The notes under the pieces are model-generated. The model made no database searches. It was given only the letters and a program-made list of their open reading frames with translations, and was not told the origin of the DNA. Below, one piece after another: positions 16,330 to 24,923 of a DNA stretch of 64,000 nt. Origin of the DNA: Paractinoplanes rishiriensis (GTDB lineage Bacteria > Actinomycetota > Actinomycetes > Mycobacteriales > Micromonosporaceae); NCBI RefSeq assembly GCF_016862375.1, contig NZ_BOMV01000106.1:1-64000 (forward strand), read 5' to 3'. Every line of letters starts with the position of its first letter. Within the stretch, counting starts at the first letter, position 1. The position numbers were made by a program, and so were the translations under genes.

Positions 16330-18019
16330 GCCGGTGGCGGCGCGTGGATACGTCCCGTTCGTCGTGCTGGCGCCGCTCGCCGTCTCCGTGACGGTTTGGG
16401 CCGCGACCGACTCGACGTGGCGGGCGTATGTTGTGCCGGTGCTTGCGGTGGCCGGTCTCGTCGCCGCATGGCCGGGCGGCGGCCGCCGGGAGCGGGTGGC
16501 CTTTGTCCTGTCATTCGTCGGCTTGGTGGCGGTCTGGCTCGGGGCGGGCGCGCCCGGACTCCGGCGTGCCGTGGTGGTGGCCGTCGGGGCGGTCCTGGCG
16601 GCGAGCGTCGTCTGGTGTGTGGACCGAGTCGAGCGGACGACGTCGGACCGCCTGAACGCCGCGCACCACGAGCAGATGCGGCGCCTCACGGCGGAGCATC
16701 GAGACCTCGTGGCCGGGCTGCGCCGAGAGCACCGGGCGACGATCATCGAGCTCGAGCGAAGCCTGCGGGCAGCGACCGCGCGACCGACGGCCGGGGACGC
16801 GCCGGCCGTCTCGGCGGGTAGGCGGAGCGAGCCGTCCGGCGACGCGGCGACCGACTCTGATTCTCGGCGGCCACAACTCTGGACAGGATTCCCAACTCCC
16901 AGAGGACGGTCGATGGGCAGGGCACCCGAGGCTCGCGGAGAGGAAAGCGGATTGCGCTCTCCTAGCGCCGCCCGGCCGAGCCGTCGTGCCTCTAACGGGT
17001 TCGACAGCGGAGCCCCGGCGCACCGGCGTGGGGACCGGGACGTGTCTCTCCCGACGGACCGCGAGGAGGGGCCGCATCGTCCCCGACGCCGCCCCGGCAA
17101 CGTCGGCCTCGCGGCGGCGATCCGTCGCTCGTCAACTCCGCGAAGCGGACGTCGTTACACCCGCGACACGGCGGAGGGCGATAGGCACCCGGTCATCCGG
17201 ATCGTCCGGTCGCGGGGTGTGCTGATCGGTGACCACGGCAAGCAGGTCAACGAATACACCATCCGCATGCGCCTACCGGAGCTGAGTTTCGCCCAAGTCT
17301 TGCGGCTGACGCGGGTCCGCTACGCGCTGAAGCTGCTAGCGCGGATGCCGCGGGACGCCGATGCCCGGGCTCGCGCCGTTAAGGCGATCCGGCTGCACGC
17401 GGTAAGCCGGGGACCGGCCCTACGTTACCGGGTGCCGCACGCCAAGGTCCGTTTCATCCGCGCCCGATCATCGGAACCAGGGCACATCGTCATCGATCGC
17501 AGCAGCCGGGTCGTCATAGGCGATCGCCGCCGCCAGCACAATCGCTTCACGCTGCGTGCTGACCGGGTGGAGGCGGACGTCGGTGCCCTGCTTCGCGATT
17601 GCCGTGCCATTGCGGAGGCGCTGGTCGACGCAGTGGTCAGTGGCCGCACCGGCCGTCTGGAACGAAGCGTGCAGGCACGTTTCGGCCACATGATGCGCGC
17701 AGCCCCCGACGATCGGCTGTCGGTACGCGTCGCACCGTCCGAATCTCGATCCATCGAGATCAGTGAGGCACGCGGCGCCGTGTCGGGCGTCGACGTCGAG
17801 GTCCAAGAGAAGGTTCACCCGAGGATCGGCCGCACAAGAAGGTTTCGCGTGCCGAGCCTGGACGAGGTCGCGCGATCCGACGGCAGAGAGGACAGACGGC
17901 CCGGCTCCGGCGGCCGAGCCGAGGATATGCGTAACGACCGCTGGTTGGACGAATCGCTCGAGCCGCGGGGCCGGACAGACCCAACCCTCGGCCGAGGGCT
18001 GGACGACTTCGGGATGTAG
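16319..18019 (+). CDS. Membrane-anchored coiled-coil protein with two RHIM-like V-x-IGD repeats (cargo)
   Basis: A 566-residue protein starting inside the previous gene. Residues ~6-105 hold about four membrane helices. Residues ~105-155 form a charged coiled coil (HHEQMRRLTAEHRDLVAGLRRE). A long basic, Ser/Arg-rich linker follows to ~residue 285. Two repeats then occur: SRGVLIGDHGKQVNEYTIRM (~298-317) and SSRVVIGDRRRQHNRFTLRA (~395-414). The V-x-I-G-D-x3-Q-x-N-x-aromatic pattern resembles beta-strand motifs that actinobacteria place on predicted amyloid-signalling (RHIM-like) proteins. Between and after the repeats are helical segments. I infer an oligomerising membrane protein with a defence or signalling role; the reaction, if any, is unknown. 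Confidence 0.6.
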   Translation: MGSRPVAARGYVPFVVLAPLAVSVTVWAATDSTWRAYVVPVLAVAGLVAAWPGGGRRERVAFVLSFVGLVAVWLGAGAPGLRRAVVVAVGAVLAASVVWCVDRVERTTSDRLNAAHHEQMRRLTAEHRDLVAGLRREHRATIIELERSLRAATARPTAGDAPAVSAGRRSEPSGDAATDSDSRRPQLWTGFPTPRGRSMGRAPEARGEESGLRSPSAARPSRRASNGFDSGAPAHRRGDRDVSLPTDREEGPHRPRRRPGNVGLAAAIRRSSTPRSGRRYTRDTAEGDRHPVIRIVRSRGVLIGDHGKQVNEYTIRMRLPELSFAQVLRLTRVRYALKLLARMPRDADARARAVKAIRLHAVSRGPALRYRVPHAKVRFIRARSSEPGHIVIDRSSRVVIGDRRRQHNRFTLRADRVEADVGALLRDCRAIAEALVDAVVSGRTGRLERSVQARFGHMMRAAPDDRLSVRVAPSESRSIEISEARGAVSGVDVEVQEKVHPRIGRTRRFRVPSLDEVARSDGREDRRPGSGGRAEDMRNDRWLDESLEPRGRTDPTLGRGLDDFGM

Positions 18020-18259
18020 CAACGCCCACCGGCTCGCTCGCCGAAGGAACACTGGCGCTCCATCGCCGTGGCACAACTGCACGTCGAAGTCGACAGGTTG
18101 GCGGTGCGCACTCGAAGCCATCCCCCGGCAAAAATGGCTAGCGCCTGCCACCATGATCAGCGGACACTTGCAGCACACCTGTTGCGTTCGATAGGCTCGA
18201 CCACGAAGCCACTTGAGCTGCGGGAATGCGGAAGCCGACGTCCCATAGTCGAGCGAGAG

Positions 18260-18270
18260 CCCAAGAGAAC
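18260..18270 (+). repeat. Right inverted repeat of the Tn554-like element
   Basis: CCCAAGAGAAC at the right border. It is the inverted partner of the left-end copy with one mismatch. Methyltransferase coding sequence resumes at 18269. Confidence 0.6.
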
Positions 18271-18985
18271 CTGGGACATCCCGCCGGCCTGGACCCAGCA
18301 GCTCGCCCCCGGTGGTGTGCTGGTCGTGCCGTTGCGGATGCGCGGCAACACCCGCTGCCTCACCCTGCAGCGCGAGGATGATCATCTTGTCGCGGTGTCG
18401 CTGCAATGTGGCTTCGTGGAGATGCAGGGGCACGGGCGTGATCCAGTGCGCCGGGTGCCGGTGCGCGGCGACGATGCCGTCCTGGTCCTGGACGATCCGA
18501 CGACCGAGGTCGACGCCGACGCGCTGTCGGCGGCGCTCGATGGGCCGCGGGTGGAGGTGTGGTCGCCGATCACCATGGCCATGGACGATTCGTTCGAAGG
18601 GTTGCACCTGTTCCTGGCCAGCCAGCCGCGCCCGTACGGGGTCCTCAACGTCAATCGGGAAGCCACCGGCGGGCTCCTGGATCCGCAGGACAGGTTCTTC
18701 TGCCCGACCCTGCTCACCGGCGATAGCCTCGCCTATCTGAGCATCCGCCAGCACGGCACGGCGTGGCAGCTCGGGGCACACGGCTTCGGCCCCGACGCCA
18801 CCACGCTGGTCCACGACCTGATCGACCTGGTCGGTGCCTGGAGGCAAAGGGATCGCTGCGGTGATCGCCCGGAGATCACGGTGTACCCGGCCGGCACCGA
18901 GCTGGCGGACACCGAGCTGCTTCGCCTGCTTGTGCCCCGTCGCCACAGGTTGACCGTGATCACCTGGCCCGAGGTCGCCCGATGA
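18269..18985 (+). pseudogene. FxLD-system-type methyltransferase, C-terminal fragment (split gene, 3' part)
   Basis: About 238 codons that continue the fragment at 11256-11573. They begin TWDIPPAWTQQLAPGGVLVVP, the conserved segment after the SAM-binding core, and include RMRGNTRCLTLQRE and a C-terminal domain ending VITWPEVAR. The frame is open upstream into the mobile element (to 18068), but that part is element sequence. No own start with a ribosome site is evident, so it is probably untranslated. The stop overlaps the next gene by ATGA, showing that the methyltransferase and kinase formed an operon before the insertion. Confidence 0.82.
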
Positions 18986-19603
18986 CCGCCACTACATTGG
19001 TCGTGATCCGCGGCAACTCCGGCAGCGGAAAATCGAGCGCGGCGCGGGAAGTGCGGCGACGTTACGGCCGCGGTTGTGCCCTGCGAACAGGACTATCTAC
19101 GCCGGGTCGTGCTGCGCGAGCACGGCAGCAACAGCATGCCGACGGTTGCGCCGGGCTTCATCATGACGGCGGCGCGGGCAGCGCTGGAGGCCGGCTATCA
19201 CGTGGTGCTGGAAGGGATCCTGCACACCGGCCAGTACGGCGGGCCGCTGCGTGATTTGATCGCCGAGCACGCGGGCCTGTCGTTCACGTACTGGCTGGAC
19301 GTGTCGTTCGACGAGACCGTGCGCCGCCACCGGAGGCGGCCGGAGCCGATCCCGGTGACCGCCGAGGACATGCGTGCCTGGTATACCCCGCTCGATTTGC
19401 TCGGCGTAGCCGGAGAGCAGGTCATCGACGAGGCTTCGGGTTTCGAGGACACCGTGTCGACGATCCTGCATCACAGCCGCCTGGCCGAGGCCGCCGCGCT
19501 GACACCGTGCCCGCGACTGTGCTTGCGCTGCGCCGAGAAGCGTTCGCCAGGGACCGCCCCGGCAGGCGGTGCCGCCCCCGAGAACGCAGGGCGGGCAGGA
19601 TGA
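18982..19603 (+). pseudogene. P-loop kinase (zeta-toxin-like/AAA kinase), frameshifted
   Basis: The gene starts MTATTLVVIRGNSGSGKSS, a clear Walker A motif, at ATG 18982 overlapping the methyltransferase stop. After RRRYGRGC the frame breaks; the continuation (PCEQDYLRRVVLREHG, ARAALEAGYHVVLEGIL, FDETVRRHRRRPEP) runs in the +1 frame to 19603. Together they make an intact ~205-residue kinase of the small AAA/zeta-like family, so one indel of 1-2 bases lies near 19065-19080. Homologues often sit in antibiotic- or peptide-modification loci. Decay fits with loss of the upstream methyltransferase, though a sequencing error is possible. Confidence 0.7.
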
Positions 19604-19767
19604 GCGCTGGCTGACGCGACATCGTCGCGCTGGCCTGCCTGCCGAGCGACGAGGAATGCGCAGATCGGGAAGAGGTGGCCGGGCCATCAAGCTTGCTGCA
19701 GTCGCGATCCCGTCCGTGCGGCTGGTGTGGTCCGCGCTCGGCTGCGCTGTCGTGTTGACCGCGAGGG

Positions 19768-20139
19768 TTAGGCCACGGTGGTGCCGGGATGGGAAGTTGG
19801 GCCGCTGCCGGCGGCCGGCGTGGGCGGTTGGAGCCCGAAGGTGGCGGCGAGGCCGACGAGACTGATCACTTTGCGGACCACGGGCGCTGCCCGGGTAACG
19901 GTGAGCCGGCCTTCTTGGGCTTGGCGCGCTTCGTGCAGGCTGGTCACCGCTTCGCAGCAGAAGAATGTCGCATCTCCCAGATCAACCTCGATACTGTGCC
20001 GGCCGTGCGCGACAGCGTCCTCGAGGGCGCGGCGGAAGGCGAGGACGCCGACTTGGTCGATGTCACCGCTGACCACGATCCGGCAGACGTCCGCAGCCGG
20101 CTCCACCACGACGTCCACCGGAACCGGTTCTGTGTTCAT
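19768..20139 (-). CDS. STAS-domain anti-sigma factor antagonist
   Basis: A 123-residue STAS protein. The pattern VCRIVVSGDIDQVGVLAFRRAL and the following VDLGDATFFCCEAVTSLHEARQ matches the SpoIIAA-like beta-alpha sandwich; the phosphorylatable Ser/Thr position appears as the Cys-Cys-Glu-Ala turn rather than the usual D-S, so classical kinase control may be absent. Ends with a ~25-residue Pro/Gly tail. Start ATG 20139 is preceded by AGGTGAT. It stands alone, divergent from the acetyltransferase gene, with no anti-sigma kinase beside it. Confidence 0.8.
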   Translation of the reverse strand: MNTEPVPVDVVVEPAADVCRIVVSGDIDQVGVLAFRRALEDAVAHGRHSIEVDLGDATFFCCEAVTSLHEARQAQEGRLTVTRAAPVVRKVISLVGLAATFGLQPPTPAAGSGPTSHPGTTVA

Positions 20140-20352
20140 CTCATCACCTGCGGTGACGATACGGTTTGTCGCTGGTCGACCCCAACATCTTCAAGGATGG
20201 TTCCGAGCTCCGACCGGACGACCCCGTTGCGGGTGGTACCTGATCGGGGTCCGCCGTGACGACGAACGCTCGGGCGGTCGTAGAGGCGCTCGTTGTCGGG
20301 CGCGCTGAACGGTTTACCGCTCAAGCCGTGTCTGGTCTGGGACGCTCGACAG

Positions 20353-20850
20353 GTGACGGTTTGGTTGGATCCGCCGTTGGTCGGCGAGCGGGTTGTGGTT
20401 CGGCAGCCGGCGGTGGGTGACGAGGCGGGCCTGGTGGAGATGGCCACGGACGAGCGTGTGCGCCGTTTCCTCGGCGGCGCGGCGGATCCGGTCGCTGCGG
20501 CGGCGAAAGCCTCGGCGCGGGTCGCCGGCGGGGTGTGGGGCCAGTTCGTTGTTGTGCACCGTGGTAGCGGTGATCTGATCGGTAGCGGTGATCTTGCTCG
20601 TAAGCGGGGACCGTGGGAGGTGTCGTATCAGTTGCGGCATCGGTACTGGGGCCGCGGGCTGGCGGCTGAGGCGGTCGCGCTGGTCCGCGGATGGTTCTTC
20701 GCGCATACCGAGCACGATCTGCTGATCGCGACGACGCAGCAGGCCAACGACCGGTCACGGCGGCTGCTGGAGCGACTCGGCGCGGTCAACGTCGGCGCTT
20801 TCGAGCAGTACGGCCTGGTGCAGCAGCGTTACGAGTTCTACCGGTCGTGA
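20353..20850 (+). CDS. GNAT-family N-acetyltransferase
   Basis: A 165-residue GNAT protein of the RimJ/RimL-like type: LVGERVVVRQPAVGDEAGLVE at the start, YQLRHRYWGRGLAAEAVALVRGW as the acetyl-CoA-binding motif A (R/QxxGxG/A), and ATTQQANDRSRRLLERLG near the end, the typical 'N.aS.rvleklG' signature. Start GTG 20353 is chosen because upstream codons lack homology; GGGA lies ~10 nt before. The stop overlaps the phosphotransferase gene by GTGA, so the two are co-translated, a layout common for small-molecule modification or resistance pairs. The substrate is unknown. Confidence 0.85.
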   Translation: MTVWLDPPLVGERVVVRQPAVGDEAGLVEMATDERVRRFLGGAADPVAAAAKASARVAGGVWGQFVVVHRGSGDLIGSGDLARKRGPWEVSYQLRHRYWGRGLAAEAVALVRGWFFAHTEHDLLIATTQQANDRSRRLLERLGAVNVGAFEQYGLVQQRYEFYRS

Positions 20851-21944
20851 CCAGAGCGCTGGCCGGCGGTGTCGTGGGTAGAGTGCCTGCGGTGGGCGTC
20901 ACGCAGTTGACGAAACAGGCACTGGTGGATGCGTACGGTCTGCATGTTCTGGAGTTGCGGCGGATCCACGCCGGTCTGGCAACGATCAACATGGTCGCCA
21001 CCGTGGCGGGTGGGGACCGGTTGTTCGTCAAGGTGTACCGGCGGGGCGCGGATCTGGACGCTGCCCGCGCGGCGATCGAGTTGACCCGGTACGCGAACGC
21101 GGGTGGTGTCCCGACAGCTCTGCCGCTGTGCGACGCTCGGGGTGCGACGGTGCACGCCGGCTTGGGGTTTGGGCTGTCGGCGTGGACGTTCGTCGACGGG
21201 GACTGCGGGGACACCGTTGGGCTCGACGCGGCCCGGATGAGGTCGCTGGGGGAGGTGCTCGGGCACCTGCATGATCGGCTGGCCACCTATCGGCGGGCGG
21301 AGCCTGGCGTGAGGTGGTGCGATCTCGTCCGGTCCCGTGCCTCGATCACGGCGATGATCGACCAGGTGCTGCAGGCACCGCATCTGGATCGGGCGACCCG
21401 GGTGTGGGGTGCGGGAGTCTTGCGGTGGCGGTTGGCGAGGCTGCCGCAGGTGGACGAGATCGTGGCGGGGCTGCCGGAGCCGGCGGTGCAGGTGGTCCAT
21501 GGGGATCTGCACCCCGGCAACGTCATTTTCCGGGGGGAGCGGGTGGCGGCTCTGATCGACTTCGAGCCGCCTGCGGTTCGTCAGGTGCTGTGGGAGATCG
21601 CCCGGGCAGCGTGTTCGCAGTACGCGGTCCTGCATGACGGTCGCTGGCCGCAACGGTTGGGTTGCCTGTTGCGGGCCTATCGCAGCTGCAATAGTCGCGT
21701 GCCGGCCGGTGTGCTGGCCGCGGTGCCGTGGCTGGCCCGGTGTGTGATGACCGCGTCGGTCACCCCTTTCGACGACCTCGTCGAGGGGCGGGCTGCGCAT
21801 CTGGCAGCCGGGGACCCGCTGTCGGTGCCGGCGCTGGTGCGATACGCGCATGCCAGGCAGGAGGCGGTGGCGCGGTTGTGGGAGTACTCGGACGACGACG
21901 ACCAAGCGCTGCGGCAGGTGCTCGGCTGCCGGGCTTCGCGCTGA
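20847..21944 (+). CDS. Aminoglycoside phosphotransferase-fold kinase
   Basis: A 365-residue APH/choline-kinase-fold enzyme coupled to the acetyltransferase by a GTGA overlap. The lobe-1 Lys lies in GDRLFVKVYRRG, the Brenner motif is VQVVHGDLHPGNVIF with catalytic Asp, and the metal-binding Asp is in AALIDFEP. These are all intact, so it should be active. Such proteins phosphorylate small alcohols or antibiotics; sequence alone does not identify the substrate. It ends 3 bp before the regulator gene that runs towards it. Confidence 0.85.
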   Translation: MTRALAGGVVGRVPAVGVTQLTKQALVDAYGLHVLELRRIHAGLATINMVATVAGGDRLFVKVYRRGADLDAARAAIELTRYANAGGVPTALPLCDARGATVHAGLGFGLSAWTFVDGDCGDTVGLDAARMRSLGEVLGHLHDRLATYRRAEPGVRWCDLVRSRASITAMIDQVLQAPHLDRATRVWGAGVLRWRLARLPQVDEIVAGLPEPAVQVVHGDLHPGNVIFRGERVAALIDFEPPAVRQVLWEIARAACSQYAVLHDGRWPQRLGCLLRAYRSCNSRVPAGVLAAVPWLARCVMTASVTPFDDLVEGRAAHLAAGDPLSVPALVRYAHARQEAVARLWEYSDDDDQALRQVLGCRASR

Positions 21945-21947
21945 AGC

Positions 21948-23342
21948 TTAGGGCAGGGCCGCGCGCAGTTCGCGCAGCACCGCGCGGGCGGCCGGTGATC
22001 GGCGGGCGGCGGGCACGAGTGCGTCGGCGACCCTGGTGAGCAGGGCGATGCTGCGCGTCGAGCTGACCGCGGGCAGGCGGGTCAGCGCCAGCCGGGTGGA
22101 GGCGAGGGCATGGTCGAGGTCGTCGGCGGCGAGGTGGGCCAGGGTGAGCCACGCGCCGTGCCGTAGAGCGGAACGTTGCGGTGTGGCGGTTGGCGGGGTG
22201 TGGGCGCGGGCGTGCAGCAGCTGGGTGGCCTGGCGCAGCAGCCGGGGTTGTTGCCGGGGCAGCTGGTGGGCGAGTACGACCAGGCCGCGCCCGGTGATCG
22301 CGTCGAGTTCCACCCGGTCGATGTAGGAAGCCCACGGCGGTGAAGGCCGGTCGGCGGGCAGGTCGAGCAGTTCGAGGGTGTGTTCGCGCATCCGGGAGAA
22401 GCCGGTGAGGTCCCCGGCGGCGGCGTAGGCGAGGCTGCTGCGGGTGGCCACCAGCGACCTGACCACCGGTGCGGTGTCACGGGCGGCTTGCTGTGCGGCG
22501 GAGGCGAGTTGCAGGGCGTCGAGGGGATAGCCGCGGTCGGCGGCCTGATTGGACATCAGGGCGAGGATGCTGGCGGTCAGCGCCGCGTCGCCGGCGGCGT
22601 GCGCCGCGCGCAGGGCGGTCAGGTACCAGTGCTGGGCGTGACCGTCGTCGGCGGCGTCGAAGGCCATGAAGCCGCTGGTCTGGGCGAGCTGCGCCAGATC
22701 GGCGGCCAGCCGGACCCCGGTGCCGGCGTCGTAGGAACTGCGGCGCAGCAGCCGCGCCACGGTGCCGAATTGGTCGGCGACGTAGCCGCGGGCGGCGCCG
22801 CCCTGCTGGTCGTCGAGGTGCTGCGCCTGGGCGACGATCCCGTCGATCATGGCGAGCAGTGGTGGGGTGACGCGACCGGATTCGTCGGTGAGCGAGCGCA
22901 GGGTGGGGGTGGGGTGGTCGAGGGCGGCCCAGGCGGGGCCGGTGATCGCAGCGCCGGCCGCGGCGAGGACGGTGCGGCGTGTGGGCACGGGTTCCCCCAG
23001 AAGGCTGAGCAGGCCGTTCTGGTCCCAGGGTAGATCGTTGCCGTGGTCGGCGCGTAGCGGCGGCCGGGCCCGGGTGCGGGGCCGCGCCCACACCTGCTCA
23101 TAGGCGATCTCGGCGCCGAGGGCACCGGCCAGGACCTGCACGACCAGGTCGGGTACCTCACCGTGCGGGAGTTCGCCGCGGCTGATCCACCGGTAGGGCG
23201 TCTTCTCGTGGACCCGGCGGTCGGCGCCGCTGCGGGCCAGGGCCGCGTTGACCCGCCGGGCCAGGGTCTCCGGCCGCCAGCCGGCCTGCCGCAACAGGTC
23301 GGCAAGACCGTGGTTCGCGGGCGGCGGCTGGTCCCCGGCCAC
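21948..23342 (-). CDS. HTH transcriptional regulator with TPR-like C-terminal domain
   Basis: A 464-residue regulator from GTG 23342 with GAAGGAG at about 23350-23356; codons upstream of this are not protein-like. Residues ~8-75 form the actinobacterial helix-turn-helix seen in large TPR regulators (LADLLRQAGWRPETLARRVNAAL, then PYRWISRGELPHGEVPDLV). A helical, TPR-like sensor domain fills the rest (YLTALRAAHAAGDAALTASI, AWLTLAHLAADDLDHALAS). It is divergent from the radical-SAM operon, with an inverted repeat in between, so it is the likely pathway-specific regulator. These proteins usually sense a small molecule or the operon product. Confidence 0.82.
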   Translation of the reverse strand: MAGDQPPPANHGLADLLRQAGWRPETLARRVNAALARSGADRRVHEKTPYRWISRGELPHGEVPDLVVQVLAGALGAEIAYEQVWARPRTRARPPLRADHGNDLPWDQNGLLSLLGEPVPTRRTVLAAAGAAITGPAWAALDHPTPTLRSLTDESGRVTPPLLAMIDGIVAQAQHLDDQQGGAARGYVADQFGTVARLLRRSSYDAGTGVRLAADLAQLAQTSGFMAFDAADDGHAQHWYLTALRAAHAAGDAALTASILALMSNQAADRGYPLDALQLASAAQQAARDTAPVVRSLVATRSSLAYAAAGDLTGFSRMREHTLELLDLPADRPSPPWASYIDRVELDAITGRGLVVLAHQLPRQQPRLLRQATQLLHARAHTPPTATPQRSALRHGAWLTLAHLAADDLDHALASTRLALTRLPAVSSTRSIALLTRVADALVPAARRSPAARAVLRELRAALP

Positions 23343-23398
23343 GGCGCTTCTCCTTCTCGCGGTGTCGGCTCGGCGCGGTGTGTCCAGGGCCGACGGTA

Positions 23399-23429
23399 GC
23401 GGTTCACGGACTGCGGTGGCGTGAACCGC
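23399..23429. promoter_or_regulatory. Candidate operator: 10-bp perfect inverted repeat
   Basis: GCGGTTCACG at 23399-23408 and its exact complement CGTGAACCGC at 23420-23429, separated by 11 bp; the half-sites are 21 bp apart centre to centre, two helical turns. It lies in the 181-bp divergent region between the regulator and the biosynthetic operon. A dimeric DNA-binding protein, most simply the adjacent regulator, would fit. Function is inferred. Confidence 0.6.
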
Positions 23430-23523
23430 ACCATCCGCACCAACGCCGGGCCGGCACGCACCAGCAGCACCACCGCGGCCCCTGCCACCATCCGGTGTGC
23501 TGCGCCAGGGTCGGAGGATGCGC

Positions 23524-24912
23524 GTGACAGCACAGAACCCGGTAGTCACGGACGTGTGGTTCTTCCAACCCCGGACGCTGGCCAAGGCCAACTACGCCAA
23601 CAGCGGTGGCCGGGAGCAGACGTGGACGCCGTGGTGGGCGTGCTACCTCGCGCCGGCCGCGACAGCTGCGGGGCTGCGGACCCATCTGATCGACGCGCGC
23701 ACCGACCCCGCCTGGCAGCAACAGGTCGCCCGGCTCGGACCGGGCGACGTGCTGGCGGTGACCACGATGACCGGGGCGGCGCTGCGCGACGCGCTCGCCG
23801 CCTCGCAGATGGCCCGGGCAGCGGGCAGCTACGTGGTCTGGGGTGGCCCGCACGCCACGCTGTTCCCCACGCAGTGCCTGGCCGAGTCACCGGCGAACGC
23901 GGTCGTGCCCGGGTTCGGCCACGCCGGTTTCGCCCTGTTGATGCGACGGCTGACCGGCACCGCCGAGCCGGTCACCGCCGGCCCGGCCGCCGCCCTCGGC
24001 CCGCGGATCCTGACCGAGGGCGGCGACCCGGTGCCGCTGCAGGCCAGTCGCACTGCCCGGCCGGCGTCCGGCGCTCTGGTCGCCGCGGACGATCCGCTGC
24101 CCAGCCTCGGCCTGATCAGGTGTTGGGAGAACTACGTCAACCCGGACGTGGCGATCGCCGACCGGACGGTCAACTACGTCACCTCGGAAGGCTGCCTGCG
24201 CCGGTGCACGTTCTGCTCCGAGCCGCAGACCTCCGGTCACGCCTGGTACGTGCGGCCGGTCACCGCCGCGGTGGACACCATCGCCGAAATGGTGAACCTG
24301 TGCGGGGCGACCGGGATCAAGCTGCACGACCCGAACTTCTTCCACGACCTCGACCGCGCCGGCGAGTTCGGCCGCCGCCTCGCGCAGACGGTGGGGGTGC
24401 CGTGGGCGGCCAGCCTGCACCCGGCCGACCTGCAAGCCATGACCGACGAGCAGCTGCACGCCGCCGCGGCGGCCGGGCTGTGCCGGGTCCTGGTCGGGTT
24501 GGAAACCCCCGTCCCCGAGCTGATCAAGCTGTCGAACAAGCGGTACGACCCGGCCGGGATCCCGGCGATGGCGCGGCGGCTGACCGCCGCCGGCATCCGC
24601 GGCATGTTCACCTTCATCGTGGGCTGGCCTGGCGCCGATCCCGGCCACTACCAGCAGACCATCGACTGCGCGTTCGCCATCCGCGACCTCGACCCCCGCC
24701 ACCAATGCAAGATCCACTTTTTGGAGCCGTGGCCCGGCACCCCGATCTCCACGCTGCTGCAACGCCACGGGTACGGGCCGATGCCGACCACCCTCGCCGG
24801 CTGGGCCGACGTCGACTACTACCAGGCCCAGATCGCCGGGCTGCACGACCCGGCCTACACGCAGATCGTGCGCGACGCCAACCGTGCCCTGTCCCCGTAC
24901 GTCGACGCCTGA
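23524..24912 (+). CDS. B12-binding-type radical SAM protein (first of biosynthetic operon)
   Basis: A 462-residue radical SAM protein. Start GTG 23524 has GGAGG at 23513-23517; ATG 23518 is too close. Residues ~1-150 resemble a cobalamin-binding domain (YLAPAATAAGLRTHLIDARTD, SYVVWGGPHATLFP) without a clear DxHxxG motif. The cluster-binding motif CLRRCTFC (Cys 224, 228, 231) is canonical CxxxCxxC, followed by GATGIKLHDPNFFHD and FTFIVGWPGADPGHY, typical of the radical SAM barrel. It is the first of six tightly spaced genes. The reaction (methylation, rearrangement or ring change) cannot be told from sequence. Confidence 0.87.
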   Translation: MTAQNPVVTDVWFFQPRTLAKANYANSGGREQTWTPWWACYLAPAATAAGLRTHLIDARTDPAWQQQVARLGPGDVLAVTTMTGAALRDALAASQMARAAGSYVVWGGPHATLFPTQCLAESPANAVVPGFGHAGFALLMRRLTGTAEPVTAGPAAALGPRILTEGGDPVPLQASRTARPASGALVAADDPLPSLGLIRCWENYVNPDVAIADRTVNYVTSEGCLRRCTFCSEPQTSGHAWYVRPVTAAVDTIAEMVNLCGATGIKLHDPNFFHDLDRAGEFGRRLAQTVGVPWAASLHPADLQAMTDEQLHAAAAAGLCRVLVGLETPVPELIKLSNKRYDPAGIPAMARRLTAAGIRGMFTFIVGWPGADPGHYQQTIDCAFAIRDLDPRHQCKIHFLEPWPGTPISTLLQRHGYGPMPTTLAGWADVDYYQAQIAGLHDPAYTQIVRDANRALSPYVDA

Positions 24913-24923
24913 AGGCCTTGATC

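Larger units (their letters stand above)
11574..18268 (+). mobile_element. Tn554-like tyrosine-recombinase element inserted in a methyltransferase gene
   Basis: The two halves of one methyltransferase gene lie at 11256-11573 and 18269-18985; joining them restores VTVETWDIPPAW in one frame. The ~6.7 kb between them is therefore an insertion. It carries two tyrosine recombinases, a DUF6262/TnpC-like gene (ATGA overlaps throughout) and two cargo genes. Imperfect 11-bp inverted repeats lie at the ends (11577-11587 and 18260-18270, 10 of 11 bases matching). Only ACC (11571-11573 and 18269-18271) is repeated directly at the borders, so the exact crossover could shift by 3 bp. Confidence 0.85.
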
